Positions 24,112 to 35,311 of a stretch of DNA of 64,000 nucleotides are shown in pieces (the stretch's first letter is position 1; each line of letters opens with the position of its first letter). The DNA lies in NCBI RefSeq assembly GCF_016592555.1, contig NZ_AP014546.1:3234501-3298500 (forward strand), read 5' to 3'. The notes beneath the pieces are model-generated. The model was not told where the DNA came from, did not search any database, and was given only the letters and a program-made list of their open reading frames with translations. The position numbers were made by a program, and so were the translations under genes. Source of the DNA: Neptunomonas japonica JAMM 1380. Lineage in GTDB: Bacteria; Pseudomonadota; Gammaproteobacteria; Pseudomonadales; Balneatricaceae.

Positions 24112-25286
24112 TGTTGATCGACTTTTTCAACACGCTGAAACGGGCGGATATTCCCGTTTCTCTGAACGAGTTGCTGGTGTTGCTCGATGCGCTTAAAAAG
24201 GGTGTCGCGTTTGCCAGCCTCGATGATTTTTATCTACTCAGCCGTGTTTGCCTGATCAAAGATGAGAAGCATTTTGATCGATTTGATCGCGCTTTTGGTC
24301 ACTATTTTAAGGGCCTCGACGCACTTAACCTGTTTCCTGATAACGAGATCCCTGAAGACTGGTTACGTTCTGAGTTTTTGAAGAACCTTTCTGAAGAAGA
24401 AAAAGCCAAGATTGAAGCCATGGGCGGCTTGGATAAACTGCTTGAAACGCTTAATGAGCGCTTAGAAGATCAGCACGATCGCCACGCCGGTGGTAACAAG
24501 TGGATTGGTACGGGCGGCACTTCGCCTTTTGGCCACAGTGGTTACAACCCTGAAGGCATCCGTATTGGTGGCGAGAGCAAACACAAACGCGCCGTTAAAG
24601 TATGGGAAAAACGCGAGTTTAAAAACTTGGATGACCAAGTTGAGCTTGGCACGCGTAACATGAAAGTGGCTTTACGTAAGCTGCGAAAGTTTGCTCGTAC
24701 AGGGTCTAATGAAGAGTTAGACCTAAACGATACGATTCGCTCTACTGCTGCGAACGCAGGGCTGTTAGATATTAAGATGGTGCCAGAGCGACATAACGCC
24801 GCTAAAGTGCTGATATTTCTTGATATCGGTGGTTCGATGGACCCTTACATCCATCTTTGTGAACAGCTATTTTCTGCTGCCCGCACCGAGTTTAAGCACC
24901 TCGAATACTTTTACTTTCATAACTGTGTGTATGAGAAAGTTTGGAAAGATAACAATCGCCGTTACCATGAAACGCTCTCAACAATGGATGTTATCCACAC
25001 CTACGGTAAAGACTATCGCGTTATCTTTATTGGTGATGCGGCCATGTCACCGTATGAGTTGATACAGCGCTACGGCAGTGTTGAGCATATGAACGAGGAA
25101 GCGGGCCAAGTATGGCTGCAACGAATTCTTGATACCTGGGATAAAGCGATCTGGCTGAATCCCACTCAAGAAAGATTCTGGGGATACACTCATTCAACCG
25201 ATGCAATACAGCAGCTTTTTGATGGGCACATGTACCCGCTGACCCTTGCGGGCCTTGAAGCGGGTATCAAGCACCTATCAAAATAG
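24111..25286 (+). CDS. VWA domain protein, CoxE-like
   Basis: 391 residues. The N-terminal half (LNELLVLLDALKKG, then an acidic helical region) is typical of CoxE/DUF58-like MoxR partners. The VWA domain starts at about 230, with a MIDAS DIGGSM at 238-243, keeping the D-x-G-x-S form. It overlaps the MoxR gene by one base and probably forms a complex with it. Known pairs assist cofactor assembly, e.g. of CO dehydrogenase or nitric oxide reductase, but no such enzyme gene is adjacent. Confidence 0.85.
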   Translation: MLIDFFNTLKRADIPVSLNELLVLLDALKKGVAFASLDDFYLLSRVCLIKDEKHFDRFDRAFGHYFKGLDALNLFPDNEIPEDWLRSEFLKNLSEEEKAKIEAMGGLDKLLETLNERLEDQHDRHAGGNKWIGTGGTSPFGHSGYNPEGIRIGGESKHKRAVKVWEKREFKNLDDQVELGTRNMKVALRKLRKFARTGSNEELDLNDTIRSTAANAGLLDIKMVPERHNAAKVLIFLDIGGSMDPYIHLCEQLFSAARTEFKHLEYFYFHNCVYEKVWKDNNRRYHETLSTMDVIHTYGKDYRVIFIGDAAMSPYELIQRYGSVEHMNEEAGQVWLQRILDTWDKAIWLNPTQERFWGYTHSTDAIQQLFDGHMYPLTLAGLEAGIKHLSK

Positions 25287-25292
25287 AGTGAA

Positions 25293-26831
25293 CTAGCTTT
25301 GCAAGCTAGGTAAGAGATCAGCGGGTACTAAGGCGTTATAGTCGCCCCGCTGAATTAGCGCCTGCGCCCGCTCGATGTCGGGCGAAAAATAACGGTCTTT
25401 ATCATAAAACGCGACTTCTGCTCTTAACTGACTATGCGCCTGCTGTAACCCTACGGTTGTTTTTAGCGGTGCTCTGAAGTCGATTCCTTGGCACGCCCCC
25501 AGCAACTCAACAGCTAAAATGCCTGCCGTGTTGTCTGACATGTCTCGTAAACGCCGTGCTGCAAACGTTGCCATGGAAACATGATCTTCTTGGTTGGCAG
25601 AGGTCGGCAAACTATCCACAGATGCAGGGTGTGCCAATGATTTATTCTCAGAAGCCAGCGCAGCTCCTGTGACTTGAGCAATCATAAACCCTGAATTTAC
25701 GCCGCCATTGTCGACCAAAAAAGGCGGTAATTTAGAGAGGTTAGTATCAATTAACAGCGCCATACGCCGCTCAGATAAAGAACCAATCTCAGCAATAGCC
25801 AATGCTAGGTTGTCTGCCACCATGGCAATAGGCTCTGCATGGAAGTTACCACCCGAGATAATATCGTTGTCATCCGCAAACACCAGCGGGTTATCTGATA
25901 CCGCATTAGACTCCACCAGCAATACTTGCGCGGCTTGTCTGATTTGCTGCAAACAAGCACCCATCACTTGCGGCTGGCAACGTAACGAATAGGGATCTTG
26001 TACCTTTTCACATTGTTGATGTGAGTTACCAATCTCTGAGTCATCCTGCAGCAAATGACGATACGCAGCAGCCGCATCAATTTGTGTTTGGTGACCACGT
26101 ACTTGATGAACCCGGTCATCAAATGGACGGCGACTACCCAACGCCGCCTCGACGGATAAAGCACCCGTTACGGTGGCTGCTGCATACAGATCTTCAGCAG
26201 CAAACAGCCCTTGTAATGCAAAGGCCGCGGAGGCCTGTGTACCATTTAACAATGCCAAGCCTTCTTTGGGGCCTAACGCTATCGGTTCTAACCCAGCCAC
26301 CTTCAAACCGGCTGCGCCACTAATACGCTCACCGTTATACAGCGCTTCACCTTCGCCTAACAACACGGTACTCATATGAGCTAAAGGCGCCAAATCACCC
26401 GACGCGCCTACTGATCCTTTTTCGGGGATACATGGATACACCTCAGCATTGAGCAAAGTGATGAGTGCTTCAATCACTTGCAAACGAATACCCGAGTAGC
26501 CACGTGCTAAAGAGTTAATCTTTAAAACCATCAGTAAACGCACTGTCGATGGCTGCATAAACTGCCCAACACCCGCCGCATGAGATAACACAATGCTGCG
26601 CTGTAGTAGGTCGAGGTCATCAGTTGAGATACGTGTATTAGCCAGCATACCAAACCCCGTATTGATGCCATAAACTACTCGGTCTTCTGCCAATACTTGT
26701 TGTACGGTAGCAGCACTTTTGGCAATGCCATCGTGGCAACCCGCATCAAGTACTAGCTTGACTGGCTCTTGGTTAATACGGCGCAAGTCAGCTAGCCCTA
26801 ACTGACCCGGTGTTAACGTTAATTCATACAT
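25293..26831 (-). CDS. hutH: Histidine ammonia-lyase
   Basis: 512 residues, the normal length. The MIO prosthetic group forms from Ala143-Ser144-Gly145 in [16 protein letters not shown]. Tyr in the [10 protein letters not shown] segment is the catalytic base. It deaminates L-histidine to trans-urocanate, the first step of the pathway. It is the last gene of the hut operon, 37 bases after hutU, and is convergent with the VWA gene. Confidence 0.97.
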   Translation of the reverse strand: MYELTLTPGQLGLADLRRINQEPVKLVLDAGCHDGIAKSAATVQQVLAEDRVVYGINTGFGMLANTRISTDDLDLLQRSIVLSHAAGVGQFMQPSTVRLLMVLKINSLARGYSGIRLQVIEALITLLNAEVYPCIPEKGSVGASGDLAPLAHMSTVLLGEGEALYNGERISGAAGLKVAGLEPIALGPKEGLALLNGTQASAAFALQGLFAAEDLYAAATVTGALSVEAALGSRRPFDDRVHQVRGHQTQIDAAAAYRHLLQDDSEIGNSHQQCEKVQDPYSLRCQPQVMGACLQQIRQAAQVLLVESNAVSDNPLVFADDNDIISGGNFHAEPIAMVADNLALAIAEIGSLSERRMALLIDTNLSKLPPFLVDNGGVNSGFMIAQVTGAALASENKSLAHPASVDSLPTSANQEDHVSMATFAARRLRDMSDNTAGILAVELLGACQGIDFRAPLKTTVGLQQAHSQLRAEVAFYDKDRYFSPDIERAQALIQRGDYNALVPADLLPSLQS

Positions 26832-26868
26832 ATTTTTGATTCCGGTATCCGTTTTATCAGTTATCTAG

Positions 26869-28545
26869 CTATTCGTTATCAAGCATTGGTAGGTCAAGTG
26901 ATTGCTCACGGGCACACTGCTTCGCTAAAGGATAACCTGCATCGGCATGTCGCATAACTCCCGTACCCGGATCATTACGTAAGACTCGACCTAAGCGCAT
27001 CGCCGCCGCCTCTGTTCCATCCGCCACTATCACCATACCGGCATGCTGACTAAAGCCCATACCCACACCACCACCATGATGTAGCGATACCCACGTTGCA
27101 CCCCCTGAGGTACTCAGCAATGCATTGAGCAACGGCCAGTCAGATACCGCATCCGAGCCATCCATCATCGCTTCTGTTTCACGGTTAGGGCTGGCAACGG
27201 AGCCAGAATCCAAATGATCACGGCCAATCACGATAGGCGCTTTTAGCTCACCATTGCTAACCATTTCATTAAAAGCTAACGCTAAACGCGCACGATCTTT
27301 TAACCCAACCCAACAAATACGTGCCGGTAATCCCTGAAATGCAATACGCTCGCGCGCCATATCCAACCAGTTGTGCAAGTGCGGATCATCAGGAATGAGT
27401 TCTTTAACTTTAGCATCTGTTTTATAGATATCTTCAGGGTCACCCGAAAGCGCCACCCACCGAAACGGGCCAATACCTTCACAAAACAGTGGCCTTACAT
27501 AAGCAGGTACAAAACCTGGGAAATCAAACGCATTGGTTATGCCTTCTTCCAGCGCCATCTGGCGAATGTTATTACCATAATCCAGTGTCGCGGCACCGTT
27601 TGCTTGTAACGTCAGCATGGCGGCAACCTGCACAGCCATTGACTGTTTTGCCGCTTTTACAACAGCCGCTTCATCTTTTTGGCGCATAGCAACAGCATGC
27701 TCCATGCTCCAATTCTGCGGCAGGTAGCCATTGAGTGGATCATGCGCTGAGGTTTGGTCCGTCACGACGTCTGGTGTAATGCCACGCTCAACAAGCTCGG
27801 CAAAAATATCGGCGGCATTGCCTAACAAACCAACAGAAACAGCCTTACCTTCAGCTTTAGCCTGCTCAAGCATCGCTAACGCGCTGTCGAGTGTGTCTGC
27901 TTTTTTGTCTAGGTAAGCCGTACGCAAACGAAAGTCGATTCGGGTTTCGTCGCATTCAACCGCTAACATTGAAAAACCCGCCATGGTAGCTGCTAGCGGC
28001 TGCGCGCCCCCCATGCCACCTAAACCGCCGGTTAAAATCCATCGTCCAGCAGCCACACCTTTAAAGTGCTGCTTCGCTACCGCCACAAATGTTTCGTAAG
28101 TGCCCTGCACTATCCCTTGGGAGCCAATATAGATCCACGAGCCCGCCGTCATCTGGCCATACATAGCCAAACCTTGTTTATCTAATTCGTTAAAGTGCTC
28201 CCAATTTGCCCAGTGCGGCACAAGATTAGAGTTAGCAATAAGGACTCTCGGTGCATCAGCATGGGTTTGAAAAACACCCACAGGCTTACCCGACTGAATA
28301 AGCAATGTTTGGTCTTCTTCAAGACGCTGTAAGACCTCAATAATCTTATCAAAACACTCCCAACTACGTGCTGCACGGCCAATGCCACCATAGACCACCA
28401 GCGACTGAGGATGCTCCGCTACTTCTGGATCTAGATTATTCATCAACATACGCATAGCGGCTTCAGTCAACCAACTTTTGCAACGTAACTGGCTACCATG
28501 CGGCGCACGAATCACACGGGATTCATCGAGGCGGGTAAAACTCAT
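26869..28545 (-). CDS. hutU: Urocanate hydratase
   Basis: 558 residues, typical of urocanase. It uses NAD+ as an electrophile to hydrate urocanate to imidazolonepropionate. Seen: [16 protein letters not shown], the NAD-binding [13 protein letters not shown], and the conserved active-site cysteine in [17 protein letters not shown]. It sits between hutG and hutH, in the hut operon. Confidence 0.97.
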   Translation of the reverse strand: MSFTRLDESRVIRAPHGSQLRCKSWLTEAAMRMLMNNLDPEVAEHPQSLVVYGGIGRAARSWECFDKIIEVLQRLEEDQTLLIQSGKPVGVFQTHADAPRVLIANSNLVPHWANWEHFNELDKQGLAMYGQMTAGSWIYIGSQGIVQGTYETFVAVAKQHFKGVAAGRWILTGGLGGMGGAQPLAATMAGFSMLAVECDETRIDFRLRTAYLDKKADTLDSALAMLEQAKAEGKAVSVGLLGNAADIFAELVERGITPDVVTDQTSAHDPLNGYLPQNWSMEHAVAMRQKDEAAVVKAAKQSMAVQVAAMLTLQANGAATLDYGNNIRQMALEEGITNAFDFPGFVPAYVRPLFCEGIGPFRWVALSGDPEDIYKTDAKVKELIPDDPHLHNWLDMARERIAFQGLPARICWVGLKDRARLALAFNEMVSNGELKAPIVIGRDHLDSGSVASPNRETEAMMDGSDAVSDWPLLNALLSTSGGATWVSLHHGGGVGMGFSQHAGMVIVADGTEAAAMRLGRVLRNDPGTGVMRHADAGYPLAKQCAREQSLDLPMLDNE

Positions 28546-28572
28546 ATAGGATTCCTTTTATTATTTAATCGT

Positions 28573-29514
28573 TTAGCGGGCGATCAAACCCAGCAAACGT
28601 GCAGCGGTTCGCGCTGTATGCTGATCAATATCGAGTTGGGGGTTAAGTTCGGCGATGTCAGCCAGCTTCAACTTGCCACTGGCTTTTATGTCGATTATCA
28701 ATGCTTCAATCACTTCTAACTCAACACCTCGGGCCGCCGGGGCACTGACCCCTGGTGCTACTGCCGCAGGCAATACATCAAGATCAATGGTCAAATACAG
28801 CCAGTCGCACTCTTTGATAAAGGCTGCGAGTTGCTGTTTAGCTTCTGTTAAACAGGCAACACCCATCTGCTCATCCAAGCGATAGCTCACATCAAGCGCA
28901 TCGGCACGTTTAAACAATGCCTGTGTATTAGCACTTTGCGCAACACCAAAGCAGCAGTAATGAAACGGCGTATTTTGTGCTGAGCATTGGTCCGCTATCT
29001 GCTTGAAGGGCGTTCCTGAGCTGCCCACTTGTTCATAAGCGCGCAGATCAAAATGCGCATCAAAGTTGATAATGCCAATAACAGGGAGCTTTACTTGCTC
29101 ACGTGCAAAAAGGTTGAGTCCTTGCCAACTGCCATAGGCCACTTCATGCCCACCACCCATCACTACTGGGAATTGCTGCTCTTCTAACAAGCGCTTTACA
29201 CAATCACCTAACTGCTGTTGTGCCGATTCCAAATCACAATCATCACAACGAATATCCCCGGCATCATAAACAGGCTTTGTCATGTGCCATGCATGGGATG
29301 CCAAGGCTCGTCGGATCGCCAGCGGACCTACTTTGGCACCGATACGCCCCAAGTTACGCGCTACACCTTGCTCGCAAGGAAAACCAAACAGAGCCACACC
29401 GGGCTCTGCTCCTTCATGCCAAGCACTCACTTGCTGGTGCCAACGCGCACCTAAATCGCCTTCAAGGGAATCTTCGCGGCCAATCCAAACACTCATATCG
29501 GGTACTTTAAACAT
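28573..29514 (-). CDS. hutG: Formimidoylglutamase
   Basis: 313 residues, arginase/agmatinase family. Metal-binding motifs: [20 protein letters not shown], and [19 protein letters not shown], which together place the two Mn(II) ions. It cleaves N-formimidoyl-L-glutamate to glutamate and formamide. The 3' partner is hutU; the upstream hutI end overlaps its start by 8 bases, so translation is coupled. Confidence 0.95.
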   Translation of the reverse strand: MFKVPDMSVWIGREDSLEGDLGARWHQQVSAWHEGAEPGVALFGFPCEQGVARNLGRIGAKVGPLAIRRALASHAWHMTKPVYDAGDIRCDDCDLESAQQQLGDCVKRLLEEQQFPVVMGGGHEVAYGSWQGLNLFAREQVKLPVIGIINFDAHFDLRAYEQVGSSGTPFKQIADQCSAQNTPFHYCCFGVAQSANTQALFKRADALDVSYRLDEQMGVACLTEAKQQLAAFIKECDWLYLTIDLDVLPAAVAPGVSAPAARGVELEVIEALIIDIKASGKLKLADIAELNPQLDIDQHTARTAARLLGLIAR

Positions 29515-30784
29515 AAGAAGTTTCTCCCTGATAAATACGCTGTCTAAGGGCGGGCACGCCTATTTGATACGCTAACTCTGAGGGGTGTTTTATATCCCAC
29601 AGCAGCATGTCAGCCGGAGCGCCTACCACTAGCCGCCCGCTGTCGTCAGACAACCCCAGTGCTTTTGCTGCATGGAAGGTTACGCCGGCCAAGGCTTCTT
29701 CTGGTGTCAAACGAAACAAGGTACACGCCATGTTCATCATTAATCGCAAAGAGGCTAAAGGAGAGGTACCGGGGTTAAAGTCGGTCGCAACAGCCATAGG
29801 AATACCGGCATCACGTAATGCTTGAATAGGCGGTAATTTTGTTTCGTGTAGAAAATAGAAAGCCCCCGGCAACAACACAGCAACCGTGCCATTCTCCACT
29901 ATAGGTTGTAATGCATTGGCATCAAGGTATTCCAAATGATCTACCGATAATGCACCGTAGCTGGCCGCTAATTGCGAGCCTTTTAAATCTGACAACTGTT
30001 CGGTATGACCTTTAATCGCAAGGTCATAATTTTTAGCCGCTTTGAATACCCGCCCACACTGCGCAGGCGAAAAACCGATCCCTTCGCAGAAAACATCTAC
30101 AGCATCGGCAAGCTTTTGCTCAGCCGCCGCCGGTATCATCTGCTCACACACCAGATCAATATAAGCATCGCTATTAGTTGCAAACTCGGGCGCAAGCGCA
30201 TGAGCTCCCAGTAATGTGGTACGCACCTGTATAGGGAAAGCCTCACCTAGCTGGCGTGCAACCCGTAACATTTTGAGCTCATCTTTAAGCGTTAAGCCAT
30301 AACCCGATTTAATCTCTAACGTCGTAACACCTTCACTCATCAAGGCGCGCAAGCGCGGTGCAGCTAAATCAAATAGCTGCTGTTCAGACGCCTCACGAGT
30401 AGCGCGAACCGTAGAGAGAATCCCTCCACCGTCCCTTGCTATCTGCTCATACGGCACACCTTGCAAGCGCTGTTCAAACTCCTGAGCACGACTACCTGCA
30501 AAAACTAAGTGCGTATGGCAATCGATCAAGCCGGGTGTCATCCAGCCTCCGCGTCCTGCAATGTTGGCTGTGGGCAATAACGCCTCATCTATATCAACCA
30601 TTGGCGCAATCGCGCTGATACGGCCATTTTTAACCGCCAACGCCATACCCTGCCGCACCCCATATCCTTGAGAGTAACCAACAAAGCTGGTAGCAAGGTT
30701 AGAGCTAGCGGTGCTGTTCGACATCGTCGCTAGATCAAGATCAAGCCAAATTTTATCGGCATCACGAAAGTCATTCATTATCAT
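29507..30784 (-). CDS. hutI: Imidazolonepropionase
   Basis: 425 residues, amidohydrolase family. Metal site HTH at 90-92 ([12 protein letters not shown]), then [11 protein letters not shown] and the HLEYL histidine, and Asp of ATDFNPGT near the C-terminus. It opens imidazolonepropionate to N-formimidoylglutamate. The N-terminus carries about 20 residues more than typical; a start at 30778 is also possible. There is no strong ribosome site at either. First structural gene after the operator region. Confidence 0.95.
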   Translation of the reverse strand: MIMNDFRDADKIWLDLDLATMSNSTASSNLATSFVGYSQGYGVRQGMALAVKNGRISAIAPMVDIDEALLPTANIAGRGGWMTPGLIDCHTHLVFAGSRAQEFEQRLQGVPYEQIARDGGGILSTVRATREASEQQLFDLAAPRLRALMSEGVTTLEIKSGYGLTLKDELKMLRVARQLGEAFPIQVRTTLLGAHALAPEFATNSDAYIDLVCEQMIPAAAEQKLADAVDVFCEGIGFSPAQCGRVFKAAKNYDLAIKGHTEQLSDLKGSQLAASYGALSVDHLEYLDANALQPIVENGTVAVLLPGAFYFLHETKLPPIQALRDAGIPMAVATDFNPGTSPLASLRLMMNMACTLFRLTPEEALAGVTFHAAKALGLSDDSGRLVVGAPADMLLWDIKHPSELAYQIGVPALRQRIYQGETSYV

Positions 30785-30802
30785 TGTTAGTCACAAAAGA
30801 TC

Positions 30803-30842
30803 ATTTGTATATACAAATACAGCAGATAAACCTCAGCGTCAA
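30803..30842 (-). promoter_or_regulatory. hutI promoter with operator 1 for HutC
   Basis: On the minus strand TTGACG (30842-30837) is 17 bases from TATTTG (30819-30814). The -10 lies inside the perfect palindrome ATTTGTATATACAAAT (30803-30818). HutC binds TGTATATACA-like palindromes in Pseudomonas and Klebsiella, so repressor and RNA polymerase would compete. The effector is known to be urocanate; the site assignment here is by sequence. Confidence 0.7.
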
Positions 30843-30931
30843 ATGAGAAGATACTTAAAAATGATGAAAAAATGGACATAAACTGGCCTAAATCTCTATG
30901 TATTATCAGAGAAATAAAGGGCTAGATTTAC

Positions 30932-30947
30932 ATTTGTATATACAAAT
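30932..30947. promoter_or_regulatory. HutC operator 2
   Basis: The same 16-base palindrome as operator 1, exactly repeated, 129 bases away and 20 bases past the hutC stop codon. Two identical sites could allow looping between them or separate control of hutC and the hutIGUH genes. Confidence 0.65.
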
Positions 30948-30967
30948 AATTGTTTTATAAATAAGGT

Positions 30968-31675
30968 CTATAGGTGGGCTTGAGAGCGCAACTTATAACG
31001 GCTACCCGGGTGGGTTAACTGCGCAAAACTAATCAAGTGTTGTTTAGACCAAGTTCGGCGTTGTAATAACAAACAAGGTTCTGTTTGTTTCATCTCTAAC
31101 AACTCAGCTACAGTGGCATCGGGCATAATAGCTTCAACAATATGTTCAACATCGGTCAGCGGGCAATTTTGGTTTAGGTACTCGTTTGGTGTGCACTGAG
31201 TAAAATCCTGTGCAAGGTACTCTGGAGCCCAGTCTGGATTAATATAACGCTCTTCTAATTGCAGCGGCATCTTATCTTCGTAATGAACAATCAACGAATG
31301 AAAAACAGAGGTTCCAACCCTCACTCCCAGTTGCACGGCTACCCACTCATGAGCCGTTTGCTCTTCTAAGCGAATCACCACACTGTGGTATTGGCGTCCT
31401 CGGCTACGCACCTCATCAGCAATATTGTTAATATTTTGTAGCGGAGACTCCGCTTTTAGATCTGTGACATAAGTGCCTTGTCCAGCAGTACGAATTAACA
31501 AGCCGACTTGCACCAAATCACGAATGGCCTTGTTAACGGTCATCCTGCTAACAGCAAACTGATCGGCCAACGCATGCTCAGTTGGGATCTGGCTATGTGG
31601 GAGGTAATCCCCTTTCTCGATCGCATCAAGAATGAAGTTTTTAATTTGCTGATAACGAGGAATTTTGCTGCTCAA
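30968..31675 (-). CDS. hutC: Histidine utilisation repressor HutC (GntR family)
   Basis: The start is set at TTG 31675 (LSSKIPRYQQIKNFI), since family members begin M-x-x-K-I-P-R-Y-x-Q-I-K and AAAGAG lies about 8 bases upstream. A longer reading starts at 31717. About 235 residues: winged HTH of the GntR type (QIPTEHALADQFAVSRMTVNKAI), then a UTRA effector domain. It represses hut until urocanate binds. It lies upstream of hutI on the same strand, with the operators between. Confidence 0.9.
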   Translation of the reverse strand: MSSKIPRYQQIKNFILDAIEKGDYLPHSQIPTEHALADQFAVSRMTVNKAIRDLVQVGLLIRTAGQGTYVTDLKAESPLQNINNIADEVRSRGRQYHSVVIRLEEQTAHEWVAVQLGVRVGTSVFHSLIVHYEDKMPLQLEERYINPDWAPEYLAQDFTQCTPNEYLNQNCPLTDVEHIVEAIMPDATVAELLEMKQTEPCLLLQRRTWSKQHLISFAQLTHPGSRYKLRSQAHL

Positions 31676-31803
31676 ACGAAAAGCTCTTTGTAAGGGTACG
31701 AAATATTTTATTAACAATAGCGTAAAATCATACTCTTACGAGGAAAGAAGATGCAAGGGAGTCGCACCTTCTGTAAACATCTATTCGTGTAATACGGCGC
31801 TAA

Positions 31804-32400
31804 TTAACGAATTTCAATCATCGGCAACCAGCGCTTATCTCTATCAACTTCATCAAGCTCTGCTTCACCTACCGGAGGTACGCTAAGATCATCTGGTGGA
31901 GATGCGAGAACGTTTAGATCAACAGCCTGTGCTTCACCTGTAATAATCCCATTCTCAACCTGCATGTTGTAGTAGATGCCATTCCAAAAATTTGCCCCAA
32001 ACTCTTTAGGAGTCTTAAACATAAAGAGCAAGTCATGTTCCAACCAACGAAGGTTATCCACAGTCACCTTATGCGGCTGCTGATAGGGATAAGCCAAATG
32101 GCACCAAAGCTCAGGGCCTTCTAGGCATTTCATCTCTTTCATAGAAAGAAAGTAATCACGAAACTGCTCACGCTCAAGCGTTAATTGGTATTCGCTACCG
32201 TCCTCTTTTTGAGTAAAGGTTATAGAGCCAATAACAGTACGTTGGCCGTTTTTGTCCAGCAACGATACTGACTTAACACCCTGTAACGCTGCCGCTGACA
32301 TTATTTTTTGGGGTTCAGCCTGCAGCGTATTCGCGGTAAAACCGCTTAAGAAAATGGACAATGAAACAAGTACTTTATTACTCACCGTTAAGCCAAACAT
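31804..32400 (-). CDS. Periplasmic protein of unknown function
   Basis: 198 residues. A signal peptide (MFGLTVSNKVLVSLSIFLSG, then FTANTLQA, cleaved near residue 28). The mature part is beta-rich: GSITFTQKEDGSEYQLTLE, MKCLEGPELWCHLAY with two cysteines close together, and a last acidic stretch. I cannot name the family, but it looks like the conserved hypothetical proteins common in this group. It is not HutD. It has no clear link with hut; it may belong to a separate transcript. Confidence 0.6.
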   Translation of the reverse strand: MFGLTVSNKVLVSLSIFLSGFTANTLQAEPQKIMSAAALQGVKSVSLLDKNGQRTVIGSITFTQKEDGSEYQLTLEREQFRDYFLSMKEMKCLEGPELWCHLAYPYQQPHKVTVDNLRWLEHDLLFMFKTPKEFGANFWNGIYYNMQVENGIITGEAQAVDLNVLASPPDDLSVPPVGEAELDEVDRDKRWLPMIEIR

Positions 32401-32506
32401 AGCCTACCACCTTGCTTAGAAACGTTTTGATATGCTGCTAAAAACGGTAACCCCTTTGCACAAGCCTGACTATGGTACTTGAGTACTGATTTATTATTGC
32501 CAATAA

Positions 32507-32530
32507 AAAACCCTGCATAGGCAGGGTTTT
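32507..32530 (-). terminator. Rho-independent terminator after uraA
   Basis: AAAACCCTGC / GCAGGGTTTT form a 10-base perfect stem with a 4-base loop; on the minus strand T6 follows. It ends the upp-uraA transcript. Confidence 0.85.
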
Positions 32531-32560
32531 AAAGAGTTACTGCAAAGCTAATAGATAAGC

Positions 32561-33847
32561 TTAACGAGCATGGTCAATCAGATCATCTACAACCGCTTTC
32601 TCTTCATGTAGATCATCACTTTCTGGCTGCTCTTTAGGCAAGATCAAGTTTAGAAGAATCGCTACAACACCGCACAAACTAATGCCCTGCAAGCTGAAAT
32701 CATTTCCTCCAATCGCCATTCCACCAATACCAAATACCAGTACAGTAGCCACAATCACTAGGTTACGCTGCTGGGTTAGATCCACACGTGCTTTAATAAG
32801 TGTATTCAAACCCACAGCCGCAATCGAGCCAAATAGTAAGATAAGAATACCACCCATAACGGGCGCAGGGATGGTCTGCAACGCAGCACCAAACTTAGCA
32901 ACAAGCGCCATCAAAATAGCGATCACAGCCGCCCATGTCATAACAACAGGGTTAAAGGTCTTCGTCAGCATCACGGCACCGGTTACTTCTGAGTAGGTCG
33001 TGTTTGGTGGCCCACCCAACATAGCGGCAGCAGATGTTGCCAAACCATCACCAAATAAGGTGCGGTGTAAACCAGGCTTTTTAACGTAATCTTTACCTGT
33101 CACATTACTGATAGCCAGCACATCACCAACATGCTCAATAGCAGGCGCAATGGATACCGGTATCATAAACAGAATAGTGGCCCAATTAAGCGTAGGGAAA
33201 ACAAACTCAGGAACGGCCAACAAAGGCGCCGCATTAACAGCATCAAGATTCACCATGCCCATAAAAGCGGCAACGCTATAACCCACTAGCACACCAAATA
33301 GAATGGGAATAAGGCGAAAGAGACCTTTGGCGTAAGACGCCACAATCAGCGTTGTAAACAAAGCGCTCATGGAAACGATCATCGCATCCACATAGGGAAA
33401 CAGCTCGATAGCGCCATCACCGGTTTTCCCCATCGCCATATTCACTGCAACCGGTGCTAAGCCAAGCCCAATCACCATGATAACCGGACCCGTTACTACA
33501 GGCGGCATTAAGCGATGCAAGAAACCCACACCTCTTAGCTTAACCAGTGCACCTAACAGCATGTAAACAATACCCGCCGCTAGCAAACCACCGAGTGTGT
33601 CCGACATACCCCAAGTTTGTACGCTGTAGAGAATCGGTGCAATAAAGGCAAAAGAAGACGCCAAAAATATAGGGATACTGCGCTTGGTAACAAATTGGAA
33701 CAGCAAGGTACCTAAGCCAGCAGTAAACAATGCCACACTAGGATCCATGCCAGTTAACAATGGCATTAATACAAGAGCACCAAAAGCCACAAATAACATT
33801 TGAGAACCCGCTAGGGCACTCTTCCACATCGGTTCATTTGAGTTCAT
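32561..33847 (-). CDS. uraA: Uracil/xanthine permease (NCS2 family)
   Basis: 428 residues, about 14 hydrophobic segments. Family motifs include an N-terminal [27 protein letters not shown] in the middle, and the paired short-strand motifs around [30 protein letters not shown]. It imports uracil by proton symport across the inner membrane. It follows upp with a TAATG overlap, so the two genes form a pyrimidine-salvage operon. Confidence 0.93.
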   Translation of the reverse strand: MNSNEPMWKSALAGSQMLFVAFGALVLMPLLTGMDPSVALFTAGLGTLLFQFVTKRSIPIFLASSFAFIAPILYSVQTWGMSDTLGGLLAAGIVYMLLGALVKLRGVGFLHRLMPPVVTGPVIMVIGLGLAPVAVNMAMGKTGDGAIELFPYVDAMIVSMSALFTTLIVASYAKGLFRLIPILFGVLVGYSVAAFMGMVNLDAVNAAPLLAVPEFVFPTLNWATILFMIPVSIAPAIEHVGDVLAISNVTGKDYVKKPGLHRTLFGDGLATSAAAMLGGPPNTTYSEVTGAVMLTKTFNPVVMTWAAVIAILMALVAKFGAALQTIPAPVMGGILILLFGSIAAVGLNTLIKARVDLTQQRNLVIVATVLVFGIGGMAIGGNDFSLQGISLCGVVAILLNLILPKEQPESDDLHEEKAVVDDLIDHAR

Positions 33848-34473
33848 TATTTTGTACCAAATATTTTATCGCCAGCATCGCCCAAGCCCGGAATGATGTA
33901 GCCGTTCTCATTCAAATGACTATCAATGGAAGCGGTATAAATATCGACATCAGGATGCGCAGCTTGTACCTTTGCTATGCCCTCTGGCGCAGCCACCAAA
34001 ATAAGTGCCCGAATGCTGGTGCATCCTGCTGCTTTAAGCATATCGATGGTTGCGATCATCGAACCGCCTGTCGCCAGCATAGGGTCAACAATCAGTGCCA
34101 TACGCTCTTCAATATCATGCGCAAGCTTTTCAAAATAAGGCACAGGCTCTAGTGTTTCTTCATCACGATACAAACCCACTACGCTAATCTTTGCACTAGG
34201 CACAAGATCCAAAACGCCATCTAGCATTCCAATACCTGCACGTAGGATAGGCACTACTGTGAACTTCTTCCCTTTAATCTGCTCTCCTTTAATCGGGCCA
34301 CACCAACCGTCAATATCATGCTCCTCAAGCTCGAGGTCTTTGGTTGCTTCATAGGTCAAAAGAGCGCCCACTTCTGCCGCTAACTGTCGAAAACTTCTAG
34401 TACTAACGGATGCAACGCGCATTAAACTTAATTTGTGACGCACTAACGGGTGTTTTATCTCGAGGACGCTCAT
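33847..34473 (-). CDS. upp: Uracil phosphoribosyltransferase
   Basis: 208 residues. The start [19 protein letters not shown] is near-universal for Upp. PRPP-binding loop: [11 protein letters not shown]; uracil-binding region [15 protein letters not shown] at the end. It makes UMP from uracil and PRPP. Together with the uracil permease and the deaminase 21 kb away it would complete a cytosine-to-UMP route. Confidence 0.96.
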   Translation of the reverse strand: MSVLEIKHPLVRHKLSLMRVASVSTRSFRQLAAEVGALLTYEATKDLELEEHDIDGWCGPIKGEQIKGKKFTVVPILRAGIGMLDGVLDLVPSAKISVVGLYRDEETLEPVPYFEKLAHDIEERMALIVDPMLATGGSMIATIDMLKAAGCTSIRALILVAAPEGIAKVQAAHPDVDIYTASIDSHLNENGYIIPGLGDAGDKIFGTK

Positions 34474-34679
34474 AATTTCTTCTCACTGTTCGGTGCGCTT
34501 CCAGGCACCTTGATCTATTCGTTATCCATAGGTCGAAAGAGTAACGAAACCTGACTCTAATGTCATGATTTGATGACTGGAACTTGCCCTTTTTCGCTTT
34601 GATCAGTATCGTTTGAACAGAATTTCCTATTATTCCATTCAAAATGCTTATTTATGAGTAGCCGATAGTGATCACCAGT

Positions 34680-35240
34680 ATGCCTAAGACAGATATTGAC
34701 CATATTAAAAAAATCTATAGTGAAGCCGACCTTCTCTTCAGCGAAGACGCGGTTGAAACTGCTATAAGCAACATGGCCGAAGCGATCACTTCATCCTTAG
34801 CCGAGCGTAATCCGGTAGTATTTACAGTAATGAATGGCGGCCTAGTTATTGGCGGCAAACTCATCACAAAATTAGACTTTCCCTTAGAGGCAAGTTACAT
34901 GCACGCGACTCGCTACCGCAATGGAACATCAGGGCACGAACTAGAATGGAAAGTCGCTCCCATGATCGACTTTAATGGCCGCCCCGTTTTAATTCTTGAT
35001 GATATTCTTGATGAAGGTCACACCTTGGCAGAGATTATTGATTACTGTCATAAAAATGGTGCGACTGAAGTCCACTCTGCTGTACTGGTTAATAAACTCC
35101 ATGACCGTAAAGCACGCGAAAATTTAAAGGCAGACTTTGTCGGCTTAGAAGTCGAAGACAGATACATCTTTGGTTACGGCATGGATTACCACGGTTACTG
35201 GCGTAACGCCCCCGGCATCTTTGCTGTGAGAGGTATGTAA
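34680..35240 (+). CDS. hpt: Hypoxanthine(-guanine) phosphoribosyltransferase
   Basis: About 186 residues. PRPP loop VLILDDILDEGHTLAEI, FTVMNGGLVIGGKL at the N-terminus, and the VEDRYIFGYGMDYHGYWRN end match bacterial hypoxanthine phosphoribosyltransferase. An alternative GTG start is at 34668; neither has a strong ribosome site. It salvages hypoxanthine (and guanine) to IMP/GMP. It stands alone, divergent from upp, and ends at a bidirectional terminator. Confidence 0.92.
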   Translation: MPKTDIDHIKKIYSEADLLFSEDAVETAISNMAEAITSSLAERNPVVFTVMNGGLVIGGKLITKLDFPLEASYMHATRYRNGTSGHELEWKVAPMIDFNGRPVLILDDILDEGHTLAEIIDYCHKNGATEVHSAVLVNKLHDRKARENLKADFVGLEVEDRYIFGYGMDYHGYWRNAPGIFAVRGM

Positions 35241-35262
35241 CGCCTAGAAAAATACACATCAT

Positions 35263-35293
35263 AAAAAAACGGAGCCTAGTGCTCCGTTTTTTT
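35263..35293. terminator. Bidirectional terminator between hpt and the ParA-like gene
   Basis: AAAAAAACGGAGC and GCTCCGTTTTTTT form a 13-base perfect stem with a 5-base loop, T7 on one strand and A7 on the other. It serves both convergent genes. Confidence 0.95.
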
Positions 35294-35311
35294 ATTTAGC
35301 TGTGAATAAGC

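Noticed and set aside
25289..25310. Terminator between the VWA gene and hutH
   Set aside because: CTAGCTT/AAGCTAG stem has no T run on either strand and lies within hutH's last codons.
30785..30967. Sigma-54 promoter for hut, as in some Pseudomonas
   Set aside because: No GG-N10-GC element seen; a sigma-70-type TTGACG-17-TATTTG fits better.
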